A stretch of 10,040 nt of DNA from Mycobacterium sp. (GTDB lineage: Bacteria > Actinomycetota > Actinomycetes > Mycobacteriales > Mycobacteriaceae), in contig JAOPWF010000280.1 of the NCBI GenBank assembly GCA_025965815.1, forward strand, positions 1-10,040, written 5' to 3'. Shown here piece by piece: positions 1 to 6,555 of the stretch; the first letter of the stretch is position 1; each line of letters opens with the position of its first letter. Made by a program: the position numbers and the translations under genes. The notes beneath the pieces were generated by a model. The model had not been told where the DNA came from. It ran no database searches and saw nothing but the letters and a program-made list of their open reading frames with translations.

Positions 1-12
1 GGGGATGTCCCA

Positions 13-30
13 GATATCCGGGATATCCGG
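13..30. repeat. 9-bp tandem repeat (two copies)
   Basis: The unit gatatccgg occurs twice head to tail at 13-21 and 22-30, and includes the 8-bp palindrome ggatatcc at 21-28. It lies in a stretch with no supported gene. Two copies are too few to assign a role; it may continue a repeat that begins left of the window. Confidence 0.6.
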
Positions 31-55
31 GGTTGGTTCCGTGGTTAGCGGTGTG

Positions 56-277
56 TCAGGCACACGAACACGGTAAAAGCCAGCCGCTGAGGGATCGCTG
101 AACGAAGATGAGTCGGCCCGCCACCCAGCACAGTGACGGCCCGACTGGCGGGGCCGAAGGGCAGCGGTCAACCCCGCGCCCACGGCCGTTCCCAACCGGG
201 CAGGCTTCAATCCACTGTTGCAGTTCCTCTGGGTGGTCCGGAGTCGGATCAGTCGGGTCCGGAGCTGGATCAGTCAC
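56..277 (-). CDS. Weak hypothetical ORF, 73 aa, possibly a gene remnant
   Basis: An open frame starts with GTG at 277 and ends with TGA at 56-58. The N-terminus is a Pro/Asp-rich repeat (DPAPDPTDPTPD), encoded by a 21-bp DNA duplication, followed by the plausible helix EELQQWIEA and then a Cys/Arg/Pro/Trp-rich tail that does not look like a folded domain. I see no Shine-Dalgarno sequence before the GTG, and its third positions are less G/C-biased than those of the operon genes. I do not recognise a family. It may be a spurious frame or the decayed end of an older gene. Confidence 0.15.
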   Translation of the reverse strand: MTDPAPDPTDPTPDHPEELQQWIEACPVGNGRGRGVDRCPSAPPVGPSLCWVAGRLIFVQRSLSGWLLPCSCA

Positions 278-278
278 C
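237..278. repeat. 21-bp imperfect tandem duplication
   Basis: Two adjacent 21-base units, 237-257 and 258-278, both begin tccggag and share ggatcagtc. They differ at two positions in the first 18 bases and again in the last three. On the minus strand they encode the heptad-like TDPxPDP repeat at the start of the weak frame 56-277. The length is a multiple of three, so the duplication keeps a reading frame, but this does not show that the frame is expressed. Confidence 0.6.
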
Positions 279-303
279 CAAGCACCCTAGGTCGATCCAT
301 CGT

Positions 304-603
304 TTATTCATCGCACATAACGAGAATCGCCGAGAATTGCCCGTTAGTGCTGGAATAGCGCTCGTGGCTGATGCCGTTGTGGCACAGGACCAAAAGAGTG
401 TTGCCCAGAACTGTCCAGTAGGCGCGATTGCGAATCCCGAGGTCAGTGGCCAGTGTGGTGTTGATCCCCGCACCGGTCAGCGCCGCGAGGTTGGCCAACT
501 GGGTGACCGCCGTCGCGGCGCCGGCGACCCCCGCACCCACGCCGACCAGGCCCTGATTGATGGAGCTGGAGATGCCCAGGATCAGCGCCTCGAGCGCGGT
601 CAC
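304..603 (-). pseudogene. Hypothetical alanine/glycine-rich hydrophobic ORF, possible truncated gene
   Basis: The frame is open from just after a TAG at 712-714 to TAA at 304-306, with its only usable start a GTG at 603 that has no Shine-Dalgarno sequence. Residues 1-60 are protein-like ([15 protein letters not shown], then a Gly/Ala/Val-rich stretch and TGAGINTTLATDLG), with mainly G/C third positions. The last 40 residues come from a more AT-rich stretch and look random. Sequence upstream of the GTG ([17 protein letters not shown]) is also protein-like but has no start. A reasonable reading is the remains of a mycobacterial secreted or membrane-associated protein whose ends have decayed. 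I do not recognise the family, and a real short gene cannot be excluded. Confidence 0.25.
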
Positions 604-712
604 GGCACCAGAGTCTGCATGATTCGCTGCCCAGCAACCCCGCTCGGCGACGTACGCCGGTCCGAGCGGTGAGCGGCGGGCATCGGTCGGCAGGGGCGCC
701 GGCAGCGTTGTC

Positions 713-718
713 TACTCT
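713..718 (+). promoter_or_regulatory. Possible -10 element upstream of echA14
   Basis: The hexamer tactct fits the loose mycobacterial -10 pattern TAnnnT and lies about 47 bases before the GTG start. No convincing -35 hexamer is seen at the usual spacing, so this is only a candidate position for transcription initiation. Confidence 0.25.
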
Positions 719-729
719 TGTCTCGCCGA

Positions 730-745
730 CGGGTGGCCTCACCCG
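730..745 (+). promoter_or_regulatory. Perfect inverted repeat in the echA14 leader
   Basis: cgggtg and cacccg form 6-bp arms around a gcct loop. The element sits between the candidate -10 and the ribosome binding site, where either an operator or an RNA hairpin could affect expression. GC-rich DNA produces such short palindromes by chance, so function is unproven. Confidence 0.3.
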
Positions 746-754
746 CGATCCAAC

Positions 755-759
755 GGAGG
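755..759 (+). promoter_or_regulatory. Ribosome binding site of echA14
   Basis: ggagg lies five bases before the GTG at 765. This decides the start: the frame is open upstream to 669, but the extra 32 residues are low-complexity and precede this strong site, whereas the protein from GTG begins close to the expected crotonase N-terminus. Confidence 0.75.
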
Positions 760-764
760 ACCCT

Positions 765-1529
765 GTGTCGCAACCCGAATCCGGTCTCGTTCTGTACAAC
801 GTGATCGACCACGTCGCACTCATCACCGTCAATGACCCTGATCGGCGCAACGCGGTAACCGACGCCATGTCCGTGGGTCTGCGCGAGGCCGTCGAACGGG
901 CGGAGACGGATCCCGATGTGCACGCCGTGGTCATCACGGGGGCGGGCAAGGCGTTCTGTGCGGGCGCTGATCTGAGCGCACTTGGCGCCGCCGCCGAGGA
1001 GGGTCTGCTCCGCCTGTACGACGGGTTCATGGCCGTGGGTAACTGCACATTGCCCACCATTGCCGCCGTCAACGGTGCGGCCGTCGGCGCCGGACTGAAC
1101 TTGGCGCTGGCCGCCGACGTCCGGATCGCCGGTCCCGCAGCGATGTTCGATCCTCGCTTCCAGAAGCTGGGGCTACATCCGGGTGGCGGCGCAACCTGGA
1201 TGTTGCACCGAGGAGTCGGACCCCAGGTCGCGCGGGCAGCCCTGTTGTTCGGCATGCGGTTCGACGCCGAGGCCGCCGTGCGATACGGGCTGGCCCTGAC
1301 CGTTGCCGACGACCCAGTGTCCGCCGCGCTGGAACTCGCCAAGGGCCCGGCGTCGGCGCCCCGCGAGATCGTCGTCGCCACCAAGGCCACCATGCGTGCC
1401 ACCGCCAATCCGGGCTCCGTCGACACCGACCAGCACGACCTCGCCAAGCGCACCGAACTAGGCCCGCAGGCGCAGTCGATCCAGTCCCCGGAGTTCGCGG
1501 CCCGATTGGCCGCCGCGCAACGAAAGTAA
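765..1529 (+). CDS. echA14: Enoyl-CoA hydratase/isomerase family protein (EchA14-like)
   Basis: A 254-residue single-domain crotonase, the usual family length, with a GTG start placed by ggagg. The N-terminal strands ([13 protein letters not shown], residues 19-31) and the two oxyanion-hole segments ([11 protein letters not shown], 63-73; [16 protein letters not shown], 103-118) are intact, so CoA-thioester binding is expected. The two glutamates that act in rat mitochondrial enoyl-CoA hydratase (E144, E164) align here with Asn112 and Phe132. Ordinary hydration by that mechanism is therefore doubtful; an isomerase, hydrolase, lyase or another crotonase reaction is possible. The overall sequence resembles M. 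tuberculosis EchA14 (Rv2486) as I recall it. It converges on the Bkd operon and has its own leader, so it is probably transcribed alone, although a role in the same acyl-CoA catabolism is plausible. The fold assignment is firm; the reaction is not. Confidence 0.88.
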   Translation: MSQPESGLVLYNVIDHVALITVNDPDRRNAVTDAMSVGLREAVERAETDPDVHAVVITGAGKAFCAGADLSALGAAAEEGLLRLYDGFMAVGNCTLPTIAAVNGAAVGAGLNLALAADVRIAGPAAMFDPRFQKLGLHPGGGATWMLHRGVGPQVARAALLFGMRFDAEAAVRYGLALTVADDPVSAALELAKGPASAPREIVVATKATMRATANPGSVDTDQHDLAKRTELGPQAQSIQSPEFAARLAAAQRK

Positions 1530-1691
1530 CCCGCAGGCGGACTGGTCAGCGACGCAGAAACGGGATCGTCCACGGCTGGTCGTAGAACCACGCGACCGGC
1601 TCGTCGACGGGGCTCCAGCCTGTCCGCTCTACCGCGCCGATCCCGCTATACCCACGACCGTACGGGCAATCCGGGACTCGCTCGATGCGCT
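1530..1691. other. Convergent intergenic region
   Basis: This separates the stop codons of echA14 (+) and bkdC (-). I see no GC-rich hairpin followed by a T-run. An inverted repeat of cgggatcg (1561-1568) and cgatcccg (1638-1645) has a 69-base loop, too wide for a typical intrinsic terminator. Most of the region is occupied by the minus-strand coding-like fragment listed separately. Confidence 0.5.
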
Positions 1692-1731
1692 CTACAGGTC
1701 GAGGAGGGCCATCTCCGGTGACTCGATGAGC
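1546..1731 (-). pseudogene. Start-less coding-like fragment downstream of bkdC
   Basis: On the minus strand an open frame runs from just after a TGA inside bkdC (1732-1734) to TGA at 1546-1548, in a different frame from bkdC. From about 1692 downward it reads as plausible protein (for example GYSGIGAVERTGWSPVDEP, then AWFYDQPWTIPFLRR at the end), with several Trp, Tyr and Phe. By my count about 39 of its last 48 codons end in G or C. There is no ATG, GTG, TTG or CTG in the frame. It could be the tail of a gene whose 5' part was lost when this junction formed, or, less likely, a C-terminal extension of BkdC reached by frameshifting. I do not recognise the family. Confidence 0.35.
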
Positions 1732-2996
1732 TCACGCGTCTCGCCGAGAAAGTTGGCGACCTGCGCGCCGTCAGCAATGCGGTGGTCGAACGCACAGGTC
1801 AACGTCATCATCGGCCGGATGACCACGTTGTCGTCGACCACTACGGCGCGCGGCTTCAGTGAACCCATCCCGAGGATCGCCGCCTCCGGATAGTTGATCA
1901 CCGGCACCCCTTCGTCGAGCCCGAGCGCGCCGAAGTTCGAAACCGTAAAGGTGGAGCCCTGTAATTCGGTGGGCTTCAAGCTGCCCTCCCGGGCGCCGCG
2001 GATCAATTCCGCTACGCGGGCTGCCAACTCGAGCGTTGTCCTGTCCTGCGCGTCGGTCACCACCGGCACCAACAGCCCACGCTGGGTGGCCACGCCGAAG
2101 CCGAGATGCACGGATCTATGGGCGTGCACTTGGGGACCGCTGGCCGACTCGACCCAGGTCGAATTGAACACCTTGTTGTGCGTCAGAGCGACGATGAGCA
2201 GCCGCAAGGCCAGCACGAACGGTGTCACATGCTTACCGTTTTCGCCCGCCGCGCCACGGAACCGGTCTCGCAAGTCCAGCAGACTGGTGCAGTCGACCTG
2301 CACGCTCGCGTGCGAATCGGGGATCGCGCTGCGGGACAGGGTCATCCGCTCCGCCATCCGCGCCTGTACCCGTCGCACCGGGATCACGTCGTAGCCGCGG
2401 CCCGGCTTCGGGTCCACCACATCACCGCGGGCCGGACCGGCGGCGGCAAGTACGTCCTCGCGGGTGATCACGCCGCCACGCCCCGACCCGGGCTGCAGAT
2501 CGGCCAGGTCCACGAGTAGCTCGGCAGCGAGTTTGCGCACCGGTGGCGCCGCCCGGGGCCGGGCGCCGGGCGCATCGGACGACGGCCCGCGTCCCGACCG
2601 GCGGCTGGTGTCGATACCGTCGTCCGCCCCGTACCCGACCAGCACCGCGGTCCGCGCGCCGTGGCTGCCGTTCGATTCTGCTGAATCCGGCCCGGACCCG
2701 TTCTGCGCCTCACCATGCGGCGCGGGTGCCGTCACCGCCGGATCGGGTCCGGTGTCGATGCGAACGAGCACCGAACCCACTTCGAGCACGTCGCCTTCGG
2801 CGCCGCGCAACTCCACGATGCGGCCCGCATACGGGCTCGGAATCTCGACTTCGGCCTTGGCGGTCTCAAGCGAGCACAACGTCTGATTCAACTCGACATC
2901 GTCGCCCACCTTGACGTTCCAGCAGGCCACCGTCGCCTCTTCGAGGCCCTCGCCCAAATCGGGTACCAGGAAAGGCTTTACATCCTCGGCGCTCAT
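1692..2996 (-). CDS. bkdC: Branched-chain 2-oxo acid dehydrogenase E2 (lipoyl acyltransferase)
   Basis: This is the core subunit of the branched-chain keto-acid dehydrogenase complex. It moves the acyl group from E1 to CoA, giving isovaleryl-, isobutyryl- or 2-methylbutyryl-CoA in the cytoplasm. Domains in order: one lipoyl domain (about 1-82) with the swinging-arm lysine K47 in [15 protein letters not shown]; a long Gly/Ser/Pro-rich linker (about 83-145) containing VLVGYG; a peripheral-subunit-binding domain (about 147-187, [15 protein letters not shown] to ITREDVLAA); and the acyltransferase domain (about 203-434). The acyltransferase carries [10 protein letters not shown] (351-360) and the catalytic HxxxDG motif, with H405 and D409. 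At 434 residues it is longer than the M. tuberculosis protein I recall (about 393), mainly through the linker. Its ATG overlaps the bkdB stop in an ATGA (2993-2996). The lipoyl family is certain; branched-chain specificity rests on synteny with Rv2495c. Confidence 0.95.
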   Translation of the reverse strand: MSAEDVKPFLVPDLGEGLEEATVACWNVKVGDDVELNQTLCSLETAKAEVEIPSPYAGRIVELRGAEGDVLEVGSVLVRIDTGPDPAVTAPAPHGEAQNGSGPDSAESNGSHGARTAVLVGYGADDGIDTSRRSGRGPSSDAPGARPRAAPPVRKLAAELLVDLADLQPGSGRGGVITREDVLAAAGPARGDVVDPKPGRGYDVIPVRRVQARMAERMTLSRSAIPDSHASVQVDCTSLLDLRDRFRGAAGENGKHVTPFVLALRLLIVALTHNKVFNSTWVESASGPQVHAHRSVHLGFGVATQRGLLVPVVTDAQDRTTLELAARVAELIRGAREGSLKPTELQGSTFTVSNFGALGLDEGVPVINYPEAAILGMGSLKPRAVVVDDNVVIRPMMTLTCAFDHRIADGAQVANFLGETRELIESPEMALLDL

Positions 2997-4042
2997 GGTT
3001 GCTCCAGCGCGCGCTCAACCATGTCCAGCAGCCGATCCGGCCCAGGTAGCCAGAGCTTCTCCAGACGCGCCGGCGGGTAGGGGGTGTCGAAGCCGGTGGC
3101 GCGCAATACCGGTGACTCCAACTCGTAGAACATCTCTTCCTGAATTCGCGCGGCCAGTTCGGCCCCGAATCCCAGGGTCCGCGGACCCTCGTGCATTACT
3201 ACGCACCGTCCGGTCTTACGGACAGAGGCAGCGACGGTGTCGAAGTCCAGCGGACTCAGCGAGCGCAGGTCGACGACCTCGAGGCTCCACCCGTGTTCCG
3301 CAGCGGCGGTATCGGCCGCACTCAGAGCCGTGCCGACCAAACCACCGTAGGTCAGCACGGTGATGTCATCTCCGATCCGCCGAACCGTCGCTTGTCCGAT
3401 TGGCGGCCCCACAGTCGTTGTATCGACGACCTCACGTCCCCAATAGCGCCGCTTCGGCTCCAGGTAGATCACCGGATCAGGGCTGGCGATGGAGTGTCGC
3501 AGCAACCAGTACGCGTCCGTCGGCGTTGCCGGTACCACCACCTTGATGCCGGCGGTATGGACCCAGTACGTTTCGGTGGACTCCGAATGGTGTTCGGCCG
3601 CACCGATTCCCCCGAACGAAGGTATGCGCACGGTGACAGGCATGCCGACCTCGCCACGCGTGCGAAACCGGTATTTCGCCAGGTGGCTGACCAGCTGGTC
3701 GAACGCGGGGTAGGAGAATCCGTCGAACTGGATTTCCGGCACTGGCACGAATCCGCGCAGAGCCAGTCCGACCGAGATGCCGATTATCGCCGACTCGGCC
3801 AGTGGCGTGTCGAAGCACCGCTCCCCGCCGAACTTCTCGGCTAATCCTTCGGTCACCCTGAATACACCGCCCTCTGCGGCGACGTCCTCACCGAACACGA
3901 GGACGCGTTCGTCGTCGGCCATGGCGTCGTGCAGTGCGCAATTGATTGCCTCGACCATCGTCATGGCCGCACCCGGTTGTGGGCGCTGAGCCGTCGAAGC
4001 CGGGATCGAAAGGCGATCAACGATTTCGGTCACTTCATACAT
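2993..4042 (-). CDS. bkdB: Branched-chain 2-oxo acid dehydrogenase E1 beta subunit
   Basis: This is the beta chain of the thiamine-diphosphate-dependent E1, which decarboxylates branched 2-oxo acids together with BkdA. Numbered from the ATG at 4042 it has 349 residues, normal for E1 beta. The pyrimidine-binding domain shows [18 protein letters not shown] (50-67) and the thiamine-contacting glutamate E83 in [14 protein letters not shown] (150-155) and IYLEPKRRY (192-200) are conserved E1 beta segments. The transketolase C-terminal domain carries [15 protein letters not shown] (256-270) and VMHEGP (282-287). ATG at 4042 overlaps the bkdA stop by 8 bases, but gaagg directly abuts it. GTG at 4033 lies nine bases from that site and gives VTEIVDRL, closer to the M. 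tuberculosis N-terminus as I recall it, so 4033 may be the true start. The alternatives differ by three residues. Confidence 0.94.
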   Translation of the reverse strand: MYEVTEIVDRLSIPASTAQRPQPGAAMTMVEAINCALHDAMADDERVLVFGEDVAAEGGVFRVTEGLAEKFGGERCFDTPLAESAIIGISVGLALRGFVPVPEIQFDGFSYPAFDQLVSHLAKYRFRTRGEVGMPVTVRIPSFGGIGAAEHHSESTETYWVHTAGIKVVVPATPTDAYWLLRHSIASPDPVIYLEPKRRYWGREVVDTTTVGPPIGQATVRRIGDDITVLTYGGLVGTALSAADTAAAEHGWSLEVVDLRSLSPLDFDTVAASVRKTGRCVVMHEGPRTLGFGAELAARIQEEMFYELESPVLRATGFDTPYPPARLEKLWLPGPDRLLDMVERALEQP

Positions 4043-5114
4043 CCTTCGCCAGTTCGGCCACGAGCTGCTGACGCTGGTCGGCCAGACTCGGGGTGATGTC
4101 GGCGTACACGTGGTCGAACACCTCGGTGACATCGATATCCGGGGCGCCGAACAGGGCATCCCGCAGCTCGCCGCGGAGACGCTTGGACCGCGCCGCCACC
4201 CGCTCTTCGATCCGCTCGCTCCAGTACCCGAGGTTCTGCAGGTACGCGCGGTAACGCGGAATGGGATCGAGCGCCGCCCAGTGATCCACCTCCTGTTGGG
4301 TGCGGTAGCGAGTCGGGTCGTCCGATGTGGTGTGCGGACCGAGTCGATAGGTCACTGCCTCGACAAGGGTGGGTCCACCGCCGCCACGTGCCCGCTGGGC
4401 GGCCTCGGCCATCACCGCGTAGCAGGCAAGCGGATCGTTTCCGTCGACCCTGACGCCGGGCATCCCGTAGCCGATTGCCTTGTGGGCGATGGACGGTGCG
4501 GCGAGTTGCCTGCTGACTGGCATGGAAATTGCCCACTGGTTGTTCTGGATGTAGAAGATGCAGGGTGCCTTGAACACCGCCGCGAAGTTCATGGCTTCGT
4601 GGGTGTCTCCCTCGCTGGTGGCTCCATCACCGATGAACGCCACCGTGACCGAATCCTCGCGGAGTCGCTGAGCGGCCATCGCCGCACCAACCGCGTGCAG
4701 GGCATGCGTGGCGATGGGGATCGACATCGGTGCACAGCACTTCTTGGTGAACTCCAGGCCGCCGTGCCATGTCCCGCGCCAGGCCAGCCCGACATTGCTC
4801 GGCGAGATACCCCGAAGGAGGAAAACTCCAAGCTCGCGGTACTGGGGAAACAGCCAGTCGGTCTTCCGCAGGCAGGCTGCCGCGCCAACCTGCGCCGCTT
4901 CCTGGCCCCGGCAGGACGGGAACAGTGCCAACTCACCCTGGCGCTGGAGGTTGACGAACTCTCCGTCCAGGTCACGGGTGACGACCATCATTTCGTAGAT
5001 CCAGCACAACGTCTCTTCAGGCAGGTCGCGGCTGTAACGATCTTCGGCGGTGGCAGTCCCATCGGCACCGATGAGCGCGATCGGCTCCTGAATGGCCGTA
5101 GGCGTCGTGGTCAA
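4035..5114 (-). CDS. bkdA: Branched-chain 2-oxo acid dehydrogenase E1 alpha subunit
   Basis: This is the alpha chain of the E1 2-oxo acid dehydrogenase, a heterotetramer with BkdB. From TTG at 5114 it has 359 residues, near the family norm. The thiamine diphosphate motif starts at GDGATSEGD (162-170) and closes at QNNQWAIS (190-197), with the Asn pair at 191-192. The active-site loop YRLGPHTTSDDPTRYR (256-271) corresponds to the loop phosphorylated in mammalian BCKDH. EFVNLQRQGELAL and CRGQEAAQVGAA are typical of the branched-chain rather than the pyruvate class. The start was chosen because aaggagg lies 4-5 bases upstream and the protein then aligns with M. tuberculosis Rv2497c. The frame stays open to ATG at 5177, but those 21 residues (MDMMFSACVNAGRR...) look non-coding and run into an inverted repeat. 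It follows citE after a 113-base gap, the only real break in the operon. Confidence 0.93.
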   Translation of the reverse strand: MTTTPTAIQEPIALIGADGTATAEDRYSRDLPEETLCWIYEMMVVTRDLDGEFVNLQRQGELALFPSCRGQEAAQVGAAACLRKTDWLFPQYRELGVFLLRGISPSNVGLAWRGTWHGGLEFTKKCCAPMSIPIATHALHAVGAAMAAQRLREDSVTVAFIGDGATSEGDTHEAMNFAAVFKAPCIFYIQNNQWAISMPVSRQLAAPSIAHKAIGYGMPGVRVDGNDPLACYAVMAEAAQRARGGGGPTLVEAVTYRLGPHTTSDDPTRYRTQQEVDHWAALDPIPRYRAYLQNLGYWSERIEERVAARSKRLRGELRDALFGAPDIDVTEVFDHVYADITPSLADQRQQLVAELAKDV

Positions 5115-5118
5115 GTCC

Positions 5119-5125
5119 CCTCCTT
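5119..5125 (-). promoter_or_regulatory. Ribosome binding site of bkdA
   Basis: On the minus strand aaggagg precedes the TTG at 5114-5112 by four bases (five counted from aggag). It is the strongest Shine-Dalgarno sequence in the operon and supports a TTG start. The other internal genes have weak sites and overlap their upstream neighbour instead. Confidence 0.7.
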
Positions 5126-5173
5126 GAGTCGGGGTGCGGCGGCCGGCATTGACACACGCTGAAAACATCATGT

Positions 5174-5198
5174 CCAATGCGGTCCGCTGACCGATTGG
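5174..5198. promoter_or_regulatory. Near-perfect inverted repeat in the citE-bkdA gap: candidate operator or RNA hairpin
   Basis: The arms ccaatgcggtc (5174-5184) and gaccgattgg (5189-5198) are complementary over 10 pairs with one unpaired base, around a cgct centre. It lies 60-84 bases upstream of the bkdA TTG, in the only sizeable gap of the operon, next to an AT-rich stretch (5199-5225). Its size and symmetry would suit a dimeric repressor of the TetR type; the homologous M. tuberculosis locus has been reported to be controlled by the TetR-family repressor BkaR (Rv2506). As RNA it would form a stem without a following U-run, so an intrinsic terminator is unlikely. The function is inferred from position only. 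Confidence 0.45.
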
Positions 5199-5227
5199 CC
5201 CTCTTTTATTGTTGCCTGAGCAAAAGC

Positions 5228-6049
5228 CTACGAGGGTCCGTCGCGCTTCGCCAGCCGCAGGATCTTCTCGGCGCGTCGCAAGACGGGGGCGTCAACCATC
5301 GTGCCGTCAAACGCAAACACCCCTCGCCGCGTCGACGCCGCAGCCAGCACTTGGCCAGCCCATGCGACCTGTTCGGCCGTCGGGGCATAGGCGCTGCGGA
5401 TCACGGCGAGCTGGCTGGGATGGATAGCAACCTTTGCGTCGAAGCCGACGGCCACCGAGTCGTCGGTTTCTCTCCGCAAACCGTCGAGGTCGGCAATGTC
5501 GAGGTACACCGAGTCCAACGCCAACCGGCGATGCGCCTTCGCCGCCAACAGTGACTGTGACCGGACGTGCTGGACGACGTCGCGGAAGCTACCGTCCGCG
5601 CGCAGGTTGGCCGTGCCGCCGAGTGCAGCGAAGAGATCTTCCGATCCCCACATCACGGCGATGGCGTTCCCCGCCCGCGCCGCATCGACGACGTTGAGCG
5701 CGCCGAGCGGGGATTCGATCAACACGATGACATCCAGCGGAGCCAGAGCGGACACCTGCTCCCCCGACTCGGACTTCGGCAGCATCACGGTCGTGTAGGA
5801 AGTGCGCGACACCGTCTGCAAGTCCAGCTGATGATCGGGCGTGCCGCCGGCATTGATCCGCACGACGGTGCGTGCCGGATCCAGTGGCGTACTCAGCAAC
5901 GCATGGCGGGCGGCGTTCCTGTCCGCGGCCGCGACGCCGTCCTCCAGGTCCAGGATGACGACATCGGCTGCCGCAGCCGCCTTGGCGAACCGCTCGGGCC
6001 GATCGGCGGGACAGAACAACCATGCGGGCCCGGGAGGTTCCAGCGTCAT
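5228..6049 (-). CDS. citE: CitE-type beta-hydroxyacyl-CoA lyase
   Basis: A 273-residue HpcH/HpaI-CitE superfamily TIM-barrel lyase. Conserved segments are VILDLEDGVA (31-40), VVRIN with R64, IESPLG with E112, WGSEDL with D138, AIHPSQ (209-213 region) and a C-terminal FDGTMVDAPVL lid (248-257). R64, E112 and D138 coincide in position with the substrate- and Mg-binding residues of M. tuberculosis CitE (Rv2498c). No citF or citD lies nearby, so this is not a citrate lyase subunit but a stand-alone CoA-thioester lyase. Rv2498c has been reported to cleave citramalyl-CoA (itaconate breakdown) and to act at the HMG-CoA step of leucine catabolism. The neighbouring carboxylase, dehydrogenase and hydratase fit that role. 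Its ATG overlaps the hydratase stop by one base (TGATG). The family is firm; substrates are by homology and context. Confidence 0.92.
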   Translation of the reverse strand: MTLEPPGPAWLFCPADRPERFAKAAAAADVVILDLEDGVAAADRNAARHALLSTPLDPARTVVRINAGGTPDHQLDLQTVSRTSYTTVMLPKSESGEQVSALAPLDVIVLIESPLGALNVVDAARAGNAIAVMWGSEDLFAALGGTANLRADGSFRDVVQHVRSQSLLAAKAHRRLALDSVYLDIADLDGLRRETDDSVAVGFDAKVAIHPSQLAVIRSAYAPTAEQVAWAGQVLAAASTRRGVFAFDGTMVDAPVLRRAEKILRLAKRDGPS

Positions 6050-6555
6050 CAGTGGGTCGACTCACTTTCGGGGCGCTTGAGCACCATCGTCTTCCGGGTC
6101 GCGGTGGCGACGACGTCGCCATTCTGGTTGCGCGCGGTATGGGCGAACGTGACGATACCTTCACCCGGGCGGCTCTTGGACTCCCGCTTCTCGGTCACCA
6201 CGGTCTCGGCATACATGGTGTCTCCGTGGAACAACGGCCTGGGAAAGCGGGCGTCGGTGAAACCCAGGTTGCCGACAATCGTGCCCTGGGTGAGTTGGGC
6301 CACCGACAATCCGACGAGGGTGGACAGCGTGAACATTGAATTGACCAGGCGCTGATGAAACGGCGGCTGCGCCGCGGAGAACGCCGCGTCCAGGTGCAAC
6401 GCCTGGGTGTTCATCGTCAGCGTGGTGAACAGGACATTGTCTGCCTCGGTGATGGTCCTGCCGGGCCGGTGCAGGTAGAGCACTCCGGGTTCGAACTCCT
6501 CGAACCACAGGCCACGCTGGACGACGACCTTGGTGGGCTCGCCGGGGCCCGTCAC
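6049..6555 (-). CDS. MaoC-fold (R)-specific enoyl-CoA/itaconyl-CoA hydratase-like protein
   Basis: This 168-residue hot-dog-fold protein of the MaoC/hydratase 2 type resembles M. tuberculosis Rv2499c. The N-terminal half has GRTITEADNVLFTTLTMNTQALHLD (from residue 32), with D39 and H54 as the likely hydratase Asp/His pair. FHGDTMYAETVVTEKRESKSRPGEGIV (from 109) and a NQNGDVV (143-149) strand are the conserved second half. The expected reaction is water addition to an enoyl-CoA whose product passes to the CitE lyase: either 3-methylglutaconyl-CoA to HMG-CoA (leucine) or itaconyl-CoA to citramalyl-CoA. Its GTG start overlaps the fadE19 stop in a GTGA (6552-6555), and its TGA shares a base with the citE ATG, so the three are probably translated in step. 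There is no clear Shine-Dalgarno sequence. Substrate choice cannot be decided from sequence. Confidence 0.88.
   Translation of the reverse strand: MTGPGEPTKVVVQRGLWFEEFEPGVLYLHRPGRTITEADNVLFTTLTMNTQALHLDAAFSAAQPPFHQRLVNSMFTLSTLVGLSVAQLTQGTIVGNLGFTDARFPRPLFHGDTMYAETVVTEKRESKSRPGEGIVTFAHTARNQNGDVVATATRKTMVLKRPESESTH

Noticed and set aside
669..764. N-terminal extension of EchA14 from ATG at 669
   Set aside because: The additional 32 residues are low-complexity and not expected in the family, and ggagg is placed ideally for GTG at 765.
443..1591. 382-residue minus-strand open frame across echA14
   Set aside because: It overlaps the well-supported crotonase gene on the other strand. Its Ser/Arg/Ala-rich composition is that of a shadow frame.
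1561..1645. Bidirectional terminator between echA14 and bkdC
   Set aside because: The 8-bp arms are 69 bases apart and no T-run follows. Nothing else in the gap makes a convincing hairpin.
4110..5162. 350-residue plus-strand open frame opposite bkdA
   Set aside because: Same reason: the minus strand has clear E1 alpha motifs, and the plus-strand product has no family features and no Shine-Dalgarno sequence.
5115..5177. N-terminal extension of BkdA from ATG at 5177
   Set aside because: The extension does not resemble E1 alpha N-termini and starts inside the inverted repeat. The Shine-Dalgarno sequence at 5119-5125 points to TTG at 5114.
5174..5198. Intrinsic terminator after citE
   Set aside because: The stem is followed by mixed sequence rather than a U-run in the direction of transcription, so an operator or a non-terminating hairpin is more likely.
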